Source of the DNA: CAZUZS01 sp964624795
GTDB taxonomy: Bacteria; Calditrichota; Calditrichia; RBG-13-44-9
DNA: 7,618 bases
NCBI GenBank assembly: GCA_964624795.1
Contig: CAZUZS010000131.1
Span: forward strand, 1 to 7,618
Direction of reading: 5' to 3'
The notes below the pieces were generated by a model, which saw nothing but the letters and a program-made list of their open reading frames with translations, made no database searches and was not told where the DNA came from. Positions 1 to 5,504 of this stretch are shown here, in pieces. A program made the translations under genes and the position numbers. Every line of letters starts with the position of its first letter. The stretch's first letter is position 1.

Positions 1-1324
1 TGAATTCGATGCCCAGTACGCCGTAAGCATTATCAAGAATCTGCCCGTTCTTGAGAGCGGTGTTCATTCCCATTGAGACGAAATCCTCCTGGTCGGCGGC
101 AGCCGGTATGGAACCCACGCTGGCCGGCATGGAGAGCATCCGCTGCTCCACAATTAGCGTATCGGCAGTATACTGGCTAAGCATCATTCCGGAAAACATA
201 CCGGCGCCTTTGGTCAGGAAAGCTGGCAGCCCCACGCTTAAAGCCGGGTTGGTCAATCGGTTGAGGCGGCGTTCGGACAGTACCGAAACCATTGTAATCG
301 CAGCGCCGGCCATGTCCATCGGCAGGCACACCGGTGATCCCTGGAAATTTGCGCCAGTGAGGGTTAGCTTGAATTCCGGCAGAAAGATGGGATTGTCTCC
401 CACACCGTTCAACTCTATTTCCACCTGGCTTTTTGCGTAGGCGATGGCATCGTGCGCGGCACCAATGACCTGTGGCGAAGAGCGCATGGAGTAGGCGTCC
501 TGGACCTTCGTTTTTTGTTTGCCGGTAAGCAGATCGCTGCCTTGGATGCATTTTAAAATGGCCTTCGCGCTTCGTACTGCGCCGCCGAAACCCCGAACCT
601 CGTGCAGCCTCGAATCGTAAGGTTTCATATTGGCGTAAAGCGCTTCCAGGCTCATGGCACATGCGATTTCCGCCTGTTTTAACCAGCGGTTCATATCGTA
701 AATGTGAATGGCACTCATGGCGGTCAGCAAATTGGAGCCATTGATTGTTGCCAATCCATCGCGCGCCTTCAAATCGGGAACCGGAATGCCAGCGCGCTCC
801 ATGGCTACCCGCCCGGGCAAGCGCTCTCCCTGGTAGAATGCCTCGCCTTCGCCCATCATCAGCAGGGCGATTTGCGACATGGGGGCAAGATCGCCGGAAG
901 CTCCAACCGATCCTTTCTGGCATACCACCGGGGTAACGCCCTTATTGAGCATCTCTACCAGCGTCATAGTGATTTCCGGGCGGCAACCGGAATTTCCGTG
1001 TGCGTGAACATTGATGCGGCCTGCCATTGCGCCCCGGATGTGCTCGATGGGTGCCGGCTCACCGATTCCAGCAGCGTGATTGTAAATCAGGTAGCGCTGA
1101 AACTGCTTGACCTGGTCGTCATCCAGCACCACCTCCGAAAATTCGCCAATGCCGGTATTTACGCCGTACATGATTTCCCGCGCCTGTATTTTCTCTTCCA
1201 GCATGTTGCGGCACACTTTGATCCTTTGAAGCGCATCGGGATGAAGTTCTACCTTTTCCCCGAACCGCGCAATACTGACCAGTTTTTCAACGGTGAGTCC
1301 CGATCCGTCCAATACAACTGTCAT
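1..1324 (-). CDS. MIO-dependent aromatic amino acid ammonia-lyase (HutH/PAL family), C-terminus beyond the window
   Basis: The minus-strand frame is open from an ATG at 1322-1324 to the window edge, giving 441 residues of a family usually 500-540 long. AAGGAGAT lies just upstream of the ATG. The enzyme family eliminates ammonia from an aromatic amino acid (histidine to urocanate, tyrosine to coumarate) in the cytoplasm, using an MIO group formed from Ala-Ser-Gly. That triad is at residues 142-144 in GSVGASGDLAP. By recalled alignment to Pseudomonas putida HutH, the active-site residues are present: Tyr53 (YGVNTG), His83, Asn195, Gln275, Tyr278, Arg281, Phe327 and Glu413. This favours histidine as substrate. 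Against a plain HutH are NGSN where HutH has NGTQ, Asn-His where it has Ser-His, and a plant-PAL-like NFQGSP where HutH has NFH. No hutU, hutI or hutG is visible nearby. A tyrosine lyase or an aminomutase remains possible. The family is certain; the substrate is not. Confidence 0.93.
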   Translation of the reverse strand, partial: MTVVLDGSGLTVEKLVSIARFGEKVELHPDALQRIKVCRNMLEEKIQAREIMYGVNTGIGEFSEVVLDDDQVKQFQRYLIYNHAAGIGEPAPIEHIRGAMAGRINVHAHGNSGCRPEITMTLVEMLNKGVTPVVCQKGSVGASGDLAPMSQIALLMMGEGEAFYQGERLPGRVAMERAGIPVPDLKARDGLATINGSNLLTAMSAIHIYDMNRWLKQAEIACAMSLEALYANMKPYDSRLHEVRGFGGAVRSAKAILKCIQGSDLLTGKQKTKVQDAYSMRSSPQVIGAAHDAIAYAKSQVEIELNGVGDNPIFLPEFKLTLTGANFQGSPVCLPMDMAGAAITMVSVLSERRLNRLTNPALSVGLPAFLTKGAGMFSGMMLSQYTADTLIVEQRMLSMPASVGSIPAAADQEDFVSMGMNTALKNGQILDNAYGVLGIEF

Positions 1325-1373
1325 TTTTTATCTCCTTATCATTTTTAATATCTACCTGGCTCATGCACGCTGC

Positions 1374-1395
1374 AATCCCGGATGTGAGCGGGATT
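1374..1395 (-). promoter_or_regulatory. Inverted repeat in the presumed lyase leader
   Basis: AATCCCG at 1374-1380 pairs perfectly with CGGGATT at 1389-1395 around an 8-base spacer. It lies about 50 bases upstream of the lyase ATG on the strand that would be transcribed. It could be an operator half-site pair or a leader hairpin. It lacks a following T-run, so it is not a good terminator. Its function is unknown. Confidence 0.35.
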
Positions 1396-1599
1396 TGTAT
1401 TTGCTGAGTCATGCGATCAGCGGCAGCATTCCGCCAAAAAATGCGATCCTCCCGGATCAGCTTCCCAAAAACAACTCAAGATAATATTTGCGGAATTTAG
1501 ATCAAATACATATTTCACAAAGTGGATCAGAGGGAAATACCGATTTGGAAAATCCTTACCGTACTCGGCAAACCTGAGACATAGGCAATATCGAATTGC

Positions 1600-1626
1600 A
1601 GAACGAAAAATGCATTTTGATGTTCT
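1600..1626. repeat. 27-bp imperfect dyad with perfect AAAATGCATTTT core
   Basis: The 12-bp palindrome AAAATGCATTTT (1607-1618) is flanked by a second pair of arms, AGAAC (1600-1604) and GTTCT (1622-1626), set off by 2 and 3 bases. It lies about 50 bases downstream of the sensor stop codon and about 275 bases upstream of the lyase start. It could be a binding site for a dimeric regulator or a weak 3' hairpin of the sensor transcript. The high A/T content makes a chance origin possible. Confidence 0.4.
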
Positions 1627-1676
1627 ATAAACCCGAATGATCTGCTTTTTGTGAATTTCATGTAGTAATATGCTAA

Positions 1677-3062
1677 TCAGACTGTTTTGCCGGTCGTTGG
1701 CAAAGTGAAATGAAAAACCGGACTACCCGACGGAAGGAATTCAGGGCGAAGACTTCCGCCCAGGCGATAGAAAATCAATTTTGCAATGTGCACGGCGTTC
1801 ATTTTGTCAGCGTCGACCTTTTCATTCATCAAATTTTGTTGTAGTTCAGATCTCCCGATATCATGCTCAGCAACGAGGTCTGTGTCCTTTAAACGCAGGG
1901 AATAGCTATTCAAACCTTCCTCGTATCCGGCACTGATTTCAATCATCACTTTATTATCCCGTGGGGCAACCCGGGTAAATTCCGCCAAAATAATCCGGAT
2001 TCCCTCCTTCAGCAGGTCCCGGTCGCCAAGCGCAGCCGGTAGTTTTTCGGCTGACAATTCGAATGAAAAATTGGAAGAACGGCCCGCCAATTCTTCCATC
2101 ATTGATTCAACCAGTTCCCTCAGGTCAATTGAGGTCAGGTTCAATTCCTGCAAGTCGATTGCAGCTATCCTGGAAAAATTCCCACAGACTTCACTTGCTA
2201 ACTGCAGGGGAGGGACCGCTTTTGCCATTAATTTGAGGATTTCCTTATATCTGCCATCGGCATGTTCTTTTTCCAAAAGTGCAGATAATTTGCCCAACCC
2301 ATTGATTCCTGTTCGCAAATTATCGAAGGTCAATTTGCTCAGATCACGCAGAGTGTCGTTTAGTACCTGCAAGCGGGCATCCCGCTGTTGAACCTGAAGC
2401 GTCAATTCCCTGTTTAGATTTTCAATTTTCTCTTCGGCCACCTTGCGGTCTGTAATATCCGTGATAAATCCTTCCAGGAATGGATGCGCAGACGGTTTGG
2501 ACCAGATCCCCGCGCCCTGTTCATAAACCCACTTTTCCCTTCCATCCGCACAAATAATTCTATAGACCAACCGGAAGGTTGTATTATCGTGCAGCGCTTT
2601 CTGTACTGTTTCCCAGACATATTTGCGATGCGCCGGGTGGACGATCTCGCCATAGGCAATTTTTTGATTGTTCTCAAGATCTTCAGGAGAATAACCGGTC
2701 AGGTCTCTGCAGCCTTCGCTGACAAAGGTCATCGTCCAATCCCGATCGTTTTCGCAGCGATATACCATACCCGGCAAATTATTCGTCAGCGTCTGAAGAA
2801 AGCGGTGATTTTCCTGTAATTCTTTCTTTGAGTTCTTAAAACCGGTGAAAAAAATATTCAGCAGGAGATATAAAACCATTCCTGTGGCGAGCACGAACAG
2901 CAGTCCCTTGAAAAGCTCGTAATATTCGAAATCAAGCACCCGATCAAAAAATCGATAGACTATCCGGTCGGTGATCAATATCCAGAACCAACCGGCTGTA
3001 ATGTAGAGCAGAGCGATGACGAGCGGTCTGAATCGGGTAACGATTGAATTGTCCTTTTCCAT
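1677..3062 (-). CDS. Membrane PAS sensor with degenerate histidine-kinase core (probable pseudokinase)
   Basis: This is a 461-residue protein from an ATG at 3060-3062. A TTG four codons upstream (3074) is the alternative start, with an in-frame stop just before it. Neither start has a clear Shine-Dalgarno sequence. Residues 13-32 and 52-73 are membrane helices around a short loop containing ITDR, an N-terminal arrangement I recall from many PAS-linked sensors. A PAS/PAC domain follows (about 84-205; GYSPEDL, then GREKWVYEQG and ITDITDRK), then a coiled coil to about 240. The next part has the spacing of a DHp helix and ATPase lid, but FDNLRTGINGL replaces the usual SHDLRTPLNGI, placing Asp247 where the phospho-acceptor His belongs. 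The N-box Asn is Glu361, the G1 glycines are gone (Asp393 kept, then TDLVA), and MNAV replaces GLGL at 421-424. The trailing GGSLR and the final strand are kept. The frame is intact, so this is not decay by frameshift. It probably senses a signal by PAS and acts through dimerisation or partner binding, not phosphotransfer. No response regulator lies beside it. Confidence 0.88.
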   Translation of the reverse strand: MEKDNSIVTRFRPLVIALLYITAGWFWILITDRIVYRFFDRVLDFEYYELFKGLLFVLATGMVLYLLLNIFFTGFKNSKKELQENHRFLQTLTNNLPGMVYRCENDRDWTMTFVSEGCRDLTGYSPEDLENNQKIAYGEIVHPAHRKYVWETVQKALHDNTTFRLVYRIICADGREKWVYEQGAGIWSKPSAHPFLEGFITDITDRKVAEEKIENLNRELTLQVQQRDARLQVLNDTLRDLSKLTFDNLRTGINGLGKLSALLEKEHADGRYKEILKLMAKAVPPLQLASEVCGNFSRIAAIDLQELNLTSIDLRELVESMMEELAGRSSNFSFELSAEKLPAALGDRDLLKEGIRIILAEFTRVAPRDNKVMIEISAGYEEGLNSYSLRLKDTDLVAEHDIGRSELQQNLMNEKVDADKMNAVHIAKLIFYRLGGSLRPEFLPSGSPVFHFTLPTTGKTV

Positions 3063-3250
3063 CAAAAATGGCAAAGTCGGTTAAGAGTTCGGGAAAACTG
3101 CTAAATTCCGAAAATAATAAAAAACAGCAGCTTGAAAGCCGGCTAAATTTCTTAAACATCTGAATTCAATAAAAACTTCCGAAACCGACCTTAAGCATCC
3201 ATGTTGTGAGAATCCGGAGTCCATTCGGGGCAAGCAGAGAAAACTGGTTT

Positions 3251-3288
3251 CATCGAAAATGCATTGCAGTTTATCGCAATGAGCGATG
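3251..3288. repeat. Nested inverted repeats, possible RNA hairpin
   Basis: The outer arms CATCG (3251-3255) and CGATG (3284-3288) enclose the inner arms CATTGC (3262-3267) and GCAATG (3276-3281) around an 8-base loop, with a 6/2-base internal loop between the two stems. Together 22 of 38 bases can pair. It lies roughly 190 bases upstream of the sensor start. It could be a leader structure or a regulator site. No known motif was recognised. Confidence 0.4.
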
Positions 3289-3351
3289 TAGCCGCCTGTA
3301 ATTCCTACTAAAATATAATAATCGTGCGGAAATCATAAACCTTTAATTATG

Positions 3352-3383
3352 GGATATAAGAAAAATAAAAATAAAAAATATCC
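3352..3383. repeat. A-rich segment bounded by a 6-bp inverted repeat
   Basis: GGATAT (3352-3357) and ATATCC (3378-3383) flank 20 bases that are almost all A with single T and G interruptions. On the minus strand the interior is T-rich. This may simply be a flexible AT tract such as an UP-like element. The short stem and long loop make a specific structure doubtful. Confidence 0.3.
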
Positions 3384-3412
3384 AAATAGAGAAAATGCCG
3401 GGACATTTATGC

Positions 3413-3488
3413 CGCCTCCGGGCGACACACTTCACGTACGTTCCGCCTGAGCGGGTCGAGGCAGATCACATTAATACCGGCACGGTAT
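3413..3488. other. GC-rich island with three consecutive mini-hairpins
   Basis: Three short inverted repeats follow each other: CGCC-TCCG-GGCG (3413-3424, with a UNCG-type loop), CCGC-CTGA-GCGG (3443-3454) and ATACCG-GCA-CGGTAT (3474-3488). The island is clearly more GC-rich than the A/T tract directly to its left and begins 33 bases past the hydrolase stop codon in that gene's direction. It could be the structured 3' end of the hydrolase transcript, a small RNA, or a copy of a dispersed intergenic repeat. Four-base stems arise easily by chance, so only the clustering is notable. Confidence 0.35.
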
Positions 3489-3520
3489 CTATGATCCCGC
3501 TTTCCGATAATTTTGCCCTT

Positions 3521-4270
3521 CTATTTTTCAAATTGTTTGAGAAACTCTTTTACCGCGTTCCAATATTCGGCATGGTCGGGCGTGCTTTGCCACAATGCAC
3601 GTGAGCCATGAATCCCTTCACCTTGCGGAATGAAATCGGTCTTTTTTTTGCCGGGAATGGCCTGGTAAATGGACCACCACCTGTCTTTTTCACTTTTTGC
3701 AGATGTAATAAATACCGGCATTGTGATATGTTTTGCGGATTGGGTAATAAATGAATCGCTTTTTCCCAGTTTTGTGAAATACTCGCCGGGAGAGAAAGCC
3801 AGCACGCCGTTCGCAATGTTGGGATATTCGCCAGCGATCTTTAGAACCAGCGCTGCTGAGTAAGAGCTTCCCCAAATAATAAGCTTCCCTTTTGCATAAT
3901 TCTCTTTGGCATACCCGATAGCTGCCTCCATATCCTGCAAGGCATCCAGGTAGGAATTGCCCATTTTTTTCTCTTCAGCGAGCGTGGCCGTTTCATTTAC
4001 GACCCCATTTACTTCTCTTCCGGAACGCTGATCGATCGCCAGGGCATTAAATCCGAGCCTATTTAATTCGGGAGCAATCTCGCGATACTCGCCCCGACTG
4101 AATCCAGCCTGGTGGAAGAGCACAATGAAAGGGGCGGAATCCGGGTGTGGCATGTAGAGGTCTGCGGTAATTGTGAGTCCGTCCTTGGATGGAAAAGTAA
4201 CGGTTTGAAATGGGCTGGCGAAAAGTTGGGCTGCCAGCATCAGAAGTGCGGTAATCAGATATTTTTTCAT
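3521..4270 (-). CDS. Exported alpha/beta hydrolase
   Basis: This 249-residue protein starts at the ATG at 4268-4270, with TAGGAGG properly spaced upstream. Residues 1-19 form a Sec signal peptide (Lys-Lys, a hydrophobic core, then LFAS), so it should act in the periplasm or outside the cell. The rest reads as an alpha/beta hydrolase of the dienelactone-hydrolase/prolyl-oligopeptidase type. There is a first strand plus oxyanion turn at LFHQAGFSRGEY (51-62), AIDQRSG (78-84), the nucleophile elbow WGSSYSA with Ser136, the strand MPVFITSAKSEKD (184-196) carrying the likely acid, and His221 in GIHGSRAL. The elbow is G-x-S-x-S, not G-x-S-x-G. Family members cleave esters or peptides; the substrate here is unknown. 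It is transcribed alone, divergently from the radical SAM gene, and I saw no other enzyme nearby that suggests a pathway. Confidence 0.88.
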   Translation of the reverse strand: MKKYLITALLMLAAQLFASPFQTVTFPSKDGLTITADLYMPHPDSAPFIVLFHQAGFSRGEYREIAPELNRLGFNALAIDQRSGREVNGVVNETATLAEEKKMGNSYLDALQDMEAAIGYAKENYAKGKLIIWGSSYSAALVLKIAGEYPNIANGVLAFSPGEYFTKLGKSDSFITQSAKHITMPVFITSAKSEKDRWWSIYQAIPGKKKTDFIPQGEGIHGSRALWQSTPDHAEYWNAVKEFLKQFEK

Positions 4271-4326
4271 GAATAGCCTCCTAATTAAATATCAGAAATC
4301 ATTTGTTGAAATCTGTAAGTGGGGCT

Positions 4327-4347
4327 AAGGTTCCCGAAAGGAGCCTT
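4327..4347. promoter_or_regulatory. Strong 8-bp hairpin in the divergent intergenic region
   Basis: AAGGTTCC (4327-4334) pairs with GGAGCCTT (4340-4347) through one G-T wobble around a CGAAA loop. It lies between the divergent hydrolase and radical SAM starts, about 57 bases from the hydrolase ATG and 116 from the radical SAM ATG. A competing pairing of GGCT (4323-4326) with AGCC (4342-4345) is possible. It lies upstream of the proposed radical SAM promoter, so it is either a DNA operator or part of the hydrolase leader. It matches no riboswitch I know. Confidence 0.4.
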
Positions 4348-4391
4348 GACTCAATTTCAGGAATGCGATGCGCGGTTGCCGAGGGGCTGTT

Positions 4392-4420
4392 TTGCCAAAT
4401 TCACATAGTTCTGGTAAATG
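4392..4420 (+). promoter_or_regulatory. Candidate promoter for the radical SAM-VTT pair
   Basis: TTGCCA (4392-4397, five of six matches to the -35 consensus) is followed after 17 bases by TAAATG (4415-4420), preceded by TGG in the position of an extended -10. The -10 box itself is weak. Transcription would begin near 4427 and give a leader of about 36 bases carrying the ribosome binding site. If the organism uses a Bacteroidota-type primary sigma factor, this consensus would not apply. Confidence 0.35.
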
Positions 4421-4450
4421 TTGGATTAAAACCTTACATTAATCGGAAAA

Positions 4451-4455
4451 AAGGA
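4451..4455 (+). promoter_or_regulatory. Ribosome binding site setting the radical SAM start
   Basis: AAGGA sits 7 bases before the ATG at 4463. A nearby ATG at 4455 belongs to a different frame, overlaps this site and would give only a short peptide, so the ATG at 4463 is the better start. Confidence 0.6.
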
Positions 4456-4462
4456 ATGACGA

Positions 4463-5428
4463 ATGACATCTGTTGCCCGCACCGCATCTCTTGTTAATCG
4501 GAGCCTGTCGAATTTTATTTTTGGGCGGCCACTCTGTGTCTCTTTCGAAATTACTTATCGCTGTAATGCCTTGTGCAAGCATTGCCATCTGCATCATGTT
4601 CAGGATGGAGAGCTTGCCACTGCCGAGCGTTACGGTGAGTTAGCGCGACAGATAAAACCGGTGGTTGCCCAGGTTTCCGGGGGAGAGCCTTTGCTGCGAA
4701 AAGACCTGGTGGACATTCTTAAGGAAATTCGCAGGACTGATCGCGCACCTTATATCGTTTTGACGACCAACGGCGCTCTGCTCACCAAGAAGAAATATGA
4801 TGAGCTGCGGGAAGCCGGGGTGGATGAATTTTCGCTTTCGTTGGATTATCCTGATGAAAGACACGATGAGTTCCGGGGTGTGCCGGGTCTGTTTGGCCGC
4901 ATCGAAAAATTGATGGCTGAACTAAATTCCGGTAACGACCGCGCCATCACGGTCAGTTGTGTTATCCAGCGGGATAATTTCCGCGATCTGATAGGCATTG
5001 CCGAAACCGCCCGAAAATGGAGAATCAATGCCAATTTCAGCACCTACACCTGGCTCCGGACGCAGAATAAGGATTATGTAATTACCAAGGAGGAACTTCC
5101 TGAATTCAGGGAGATGGTAGAGAAGCTGATCGCCTACAAAAAGAAATACAAAAATATTCGCACTTCCGATTATGTTCTGCGCAGCATTCCCGATTTCTTC
5201 GAGAACGAAAAAAGGCAGAATTGCCGGGCAGGGGAACGGTTCTTTGTGGTGAATCCCGACGGCTCCCTTTCGCCGTGCGGCTTGATCATCAAAAAATATG
5301 AAACGCCGCAACAGCTTCAAAAAGAATTTCTGAAAGAGAATAAATGCGATGCATGTTATACCAGCATTCGCGCCAATACCGAAAAGCCGGTTAAGTATTT
5401 AATAAAAGACAGCTTTGGCTCGGTATAG
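4463..5428 (+). CDS. Radical SAM enzyme with cysteine-containing C-terminal (SPASM/twitch-like) region
   Basis: This is a 321-residue cytoplasmic protein. The N-terminal radical SAM core has CNALCKHC with Cys34, Cys38 and Cys41 (C-x3-C-x2-C), the ligands of the 4Fe-4S cluster that cleaves S-adenosylmethionine. It also has the SAM-binding VSGGEP (71-76), TTNG (101-104) and SLSLD (124-128). The C-terminal part carries Cys254, Cys272 after NPDGSLSP, and Cys295/Cys298 as C-x2-C. This resembles a short SPASM or twitch region binding an auxiliary iron-sulfur cluster, as in enzymes that modify peptides or small molecules. No small Cys-rich or otherwise obvious precursor peptide is seen next to it, so a peptide substrate is not supported. 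It leads a plus-strand pair with the VTT membrane protein. The reaction is unknown; the fold assignment is firm. Confidence 0.92.
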   Translation: MTSVARTASLVNRSLSNFIFGRPLCVSFEITYRCNALCKHCHLHHVQDGELATAERYGELARQIKPVVAQVSGGEPLLRKDLVDILKEIRRTDRAPYIVLTTNGALLTKKKYDELREAGVDEFSLSLDYPDERHDEFRGVPGLFGRIEKLMAELNSGNDRAITVSCVIQRDNFRDLIGIAETARKWRINANFSTYTWLRTQNKDYVITKEELPEFREMVEKLIAYKKKYKNIRTSDYVLRSIPDFFENEKRQNCRAGERFFVVNPDGSLSPCGLIIKKYETPQQLQKEFLKENKCDACYTSIRANTEKPVKYLIKDSFGSV

Positions 5429-5446
5429 AATTTCAGTATTTCACAA

Positions 5447-5468
5447 GGTGGCGGTGAAAGCCGCCGCC
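5447..5468 (+). promoter_or_regulatory. Intercistronic GC-rich hairpin with GAAA tetraloop
   Basis: GGTGGCGG (5447-5454) pairs with CCGCCGCC (5461-5468) with one G-U pair, and T5455/G5460 can close a GAAA tetraloop, giving a nine-pair stem. It starts 18 bases after the radical SAM stop and ends 36 bases before the VTT start. The following sequence (TTAAATCATTTTAATTT) has no uninterrupted T-run, so it is at best a leaky terminator. It may stabilise the 3' end of the upstream message or tune relative expression of the two genes. Confidence 0.55.
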
Positions 5469-5504
5469 GTTAAATCATTTTAATTTGCACCCCGGTTTGC
5501 GTCG

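Larger units (their letters stand above)
1325..1676. other. Intergenic stretch with small dyads, no gene seen
   Basis: These 352 bases separate the lyase start from the end of the sensor gene, both on the minus strand, so the stretch should hold the lyase promoter and leader and the sensor's 3' end. I found no convincing coding frame on either strand. Visible structure consists of an inverted repeat at 1374-1395 (AATCCCG, 8-base loop, CGGGATT), a small GATCC/GGATC hairpin at 1445-1458, and an A/T palindrome inside a larger imperfect dyad at 1600-1626. No clear -35/-10 pair stood out, although an AT-rich segment around 1480-1520 is a reasonable place for the promoter. No classic stem plus T-run terminator follows the sensor gene. 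Confidence 0.6.
3075..3520. other. 446-bp gene-free stretch with AT-rich part and structured GC-rich island
   Basis: This separates two minus-strand genes, the sensor (left) and the hydrolase (right). I found no convincing gene. The short plus-strand frame beginning at 3395 has no ribosome binding site and runs into the hydrolase coding sequence in antisense. From left to right it contains a nested dyad at 3251-3288, an A-rich segment at 3352-3383 bounded by GGATAT and ATATCC, and a GC-rich island at about 3393-3490 with three small hairpins. The sensor promoter should be in its left half, but no strong -35/-10 pair was evident. Confidence 0.6.

Noticed and set aside
177..923. Minus-strand 248-codon frame inside the lyase gene
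   Set aside because: It is a shifted frame of the same strand; the translation is Arg/His/Pro-rich with no motif, while the overlapping frame encodes the conserved lyase.
704..1348. Long plus-strand open frame opposite the ammonia-lyase
   Set aside because: It is antisense to a frame with clear family motifs, has no recognisable domain or ribosome binding site, and is an expected shadow of a GC-rich gene.
3395..3604. Plus-strand 69-codon frame in the gene-free stretch
   Set aside because: Half of it is antisense to the hydrolase, and there is no ribosome binding site or recognisable motif.
4271..4462. Riboswitch (SAM, cobalamin or cyclic di-GMP) upstream of the radical SAM gene
   Set aside because: None of the conserved cores of these classes that I know is present; only a simple hairpin is visible.
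4303..4497. Short plus-strand frame of 64 codons before the radical SAM gene
   Set aside because: It has no ribosome binding site, runs through the hairpin and promoter region, and overlaps the radical SAM start in another frame. I considered it as a precursor peptide for the radical SAM enzyme, but its sequence shows no leader/core pattern.
5447..5490. Intrinsic terminator after the radical SAM gene
   Set aside because: The stem is strong, but the following bases are a mixed A/T stretch without a T-run, so I describe it as an intercistronic hairpin only.
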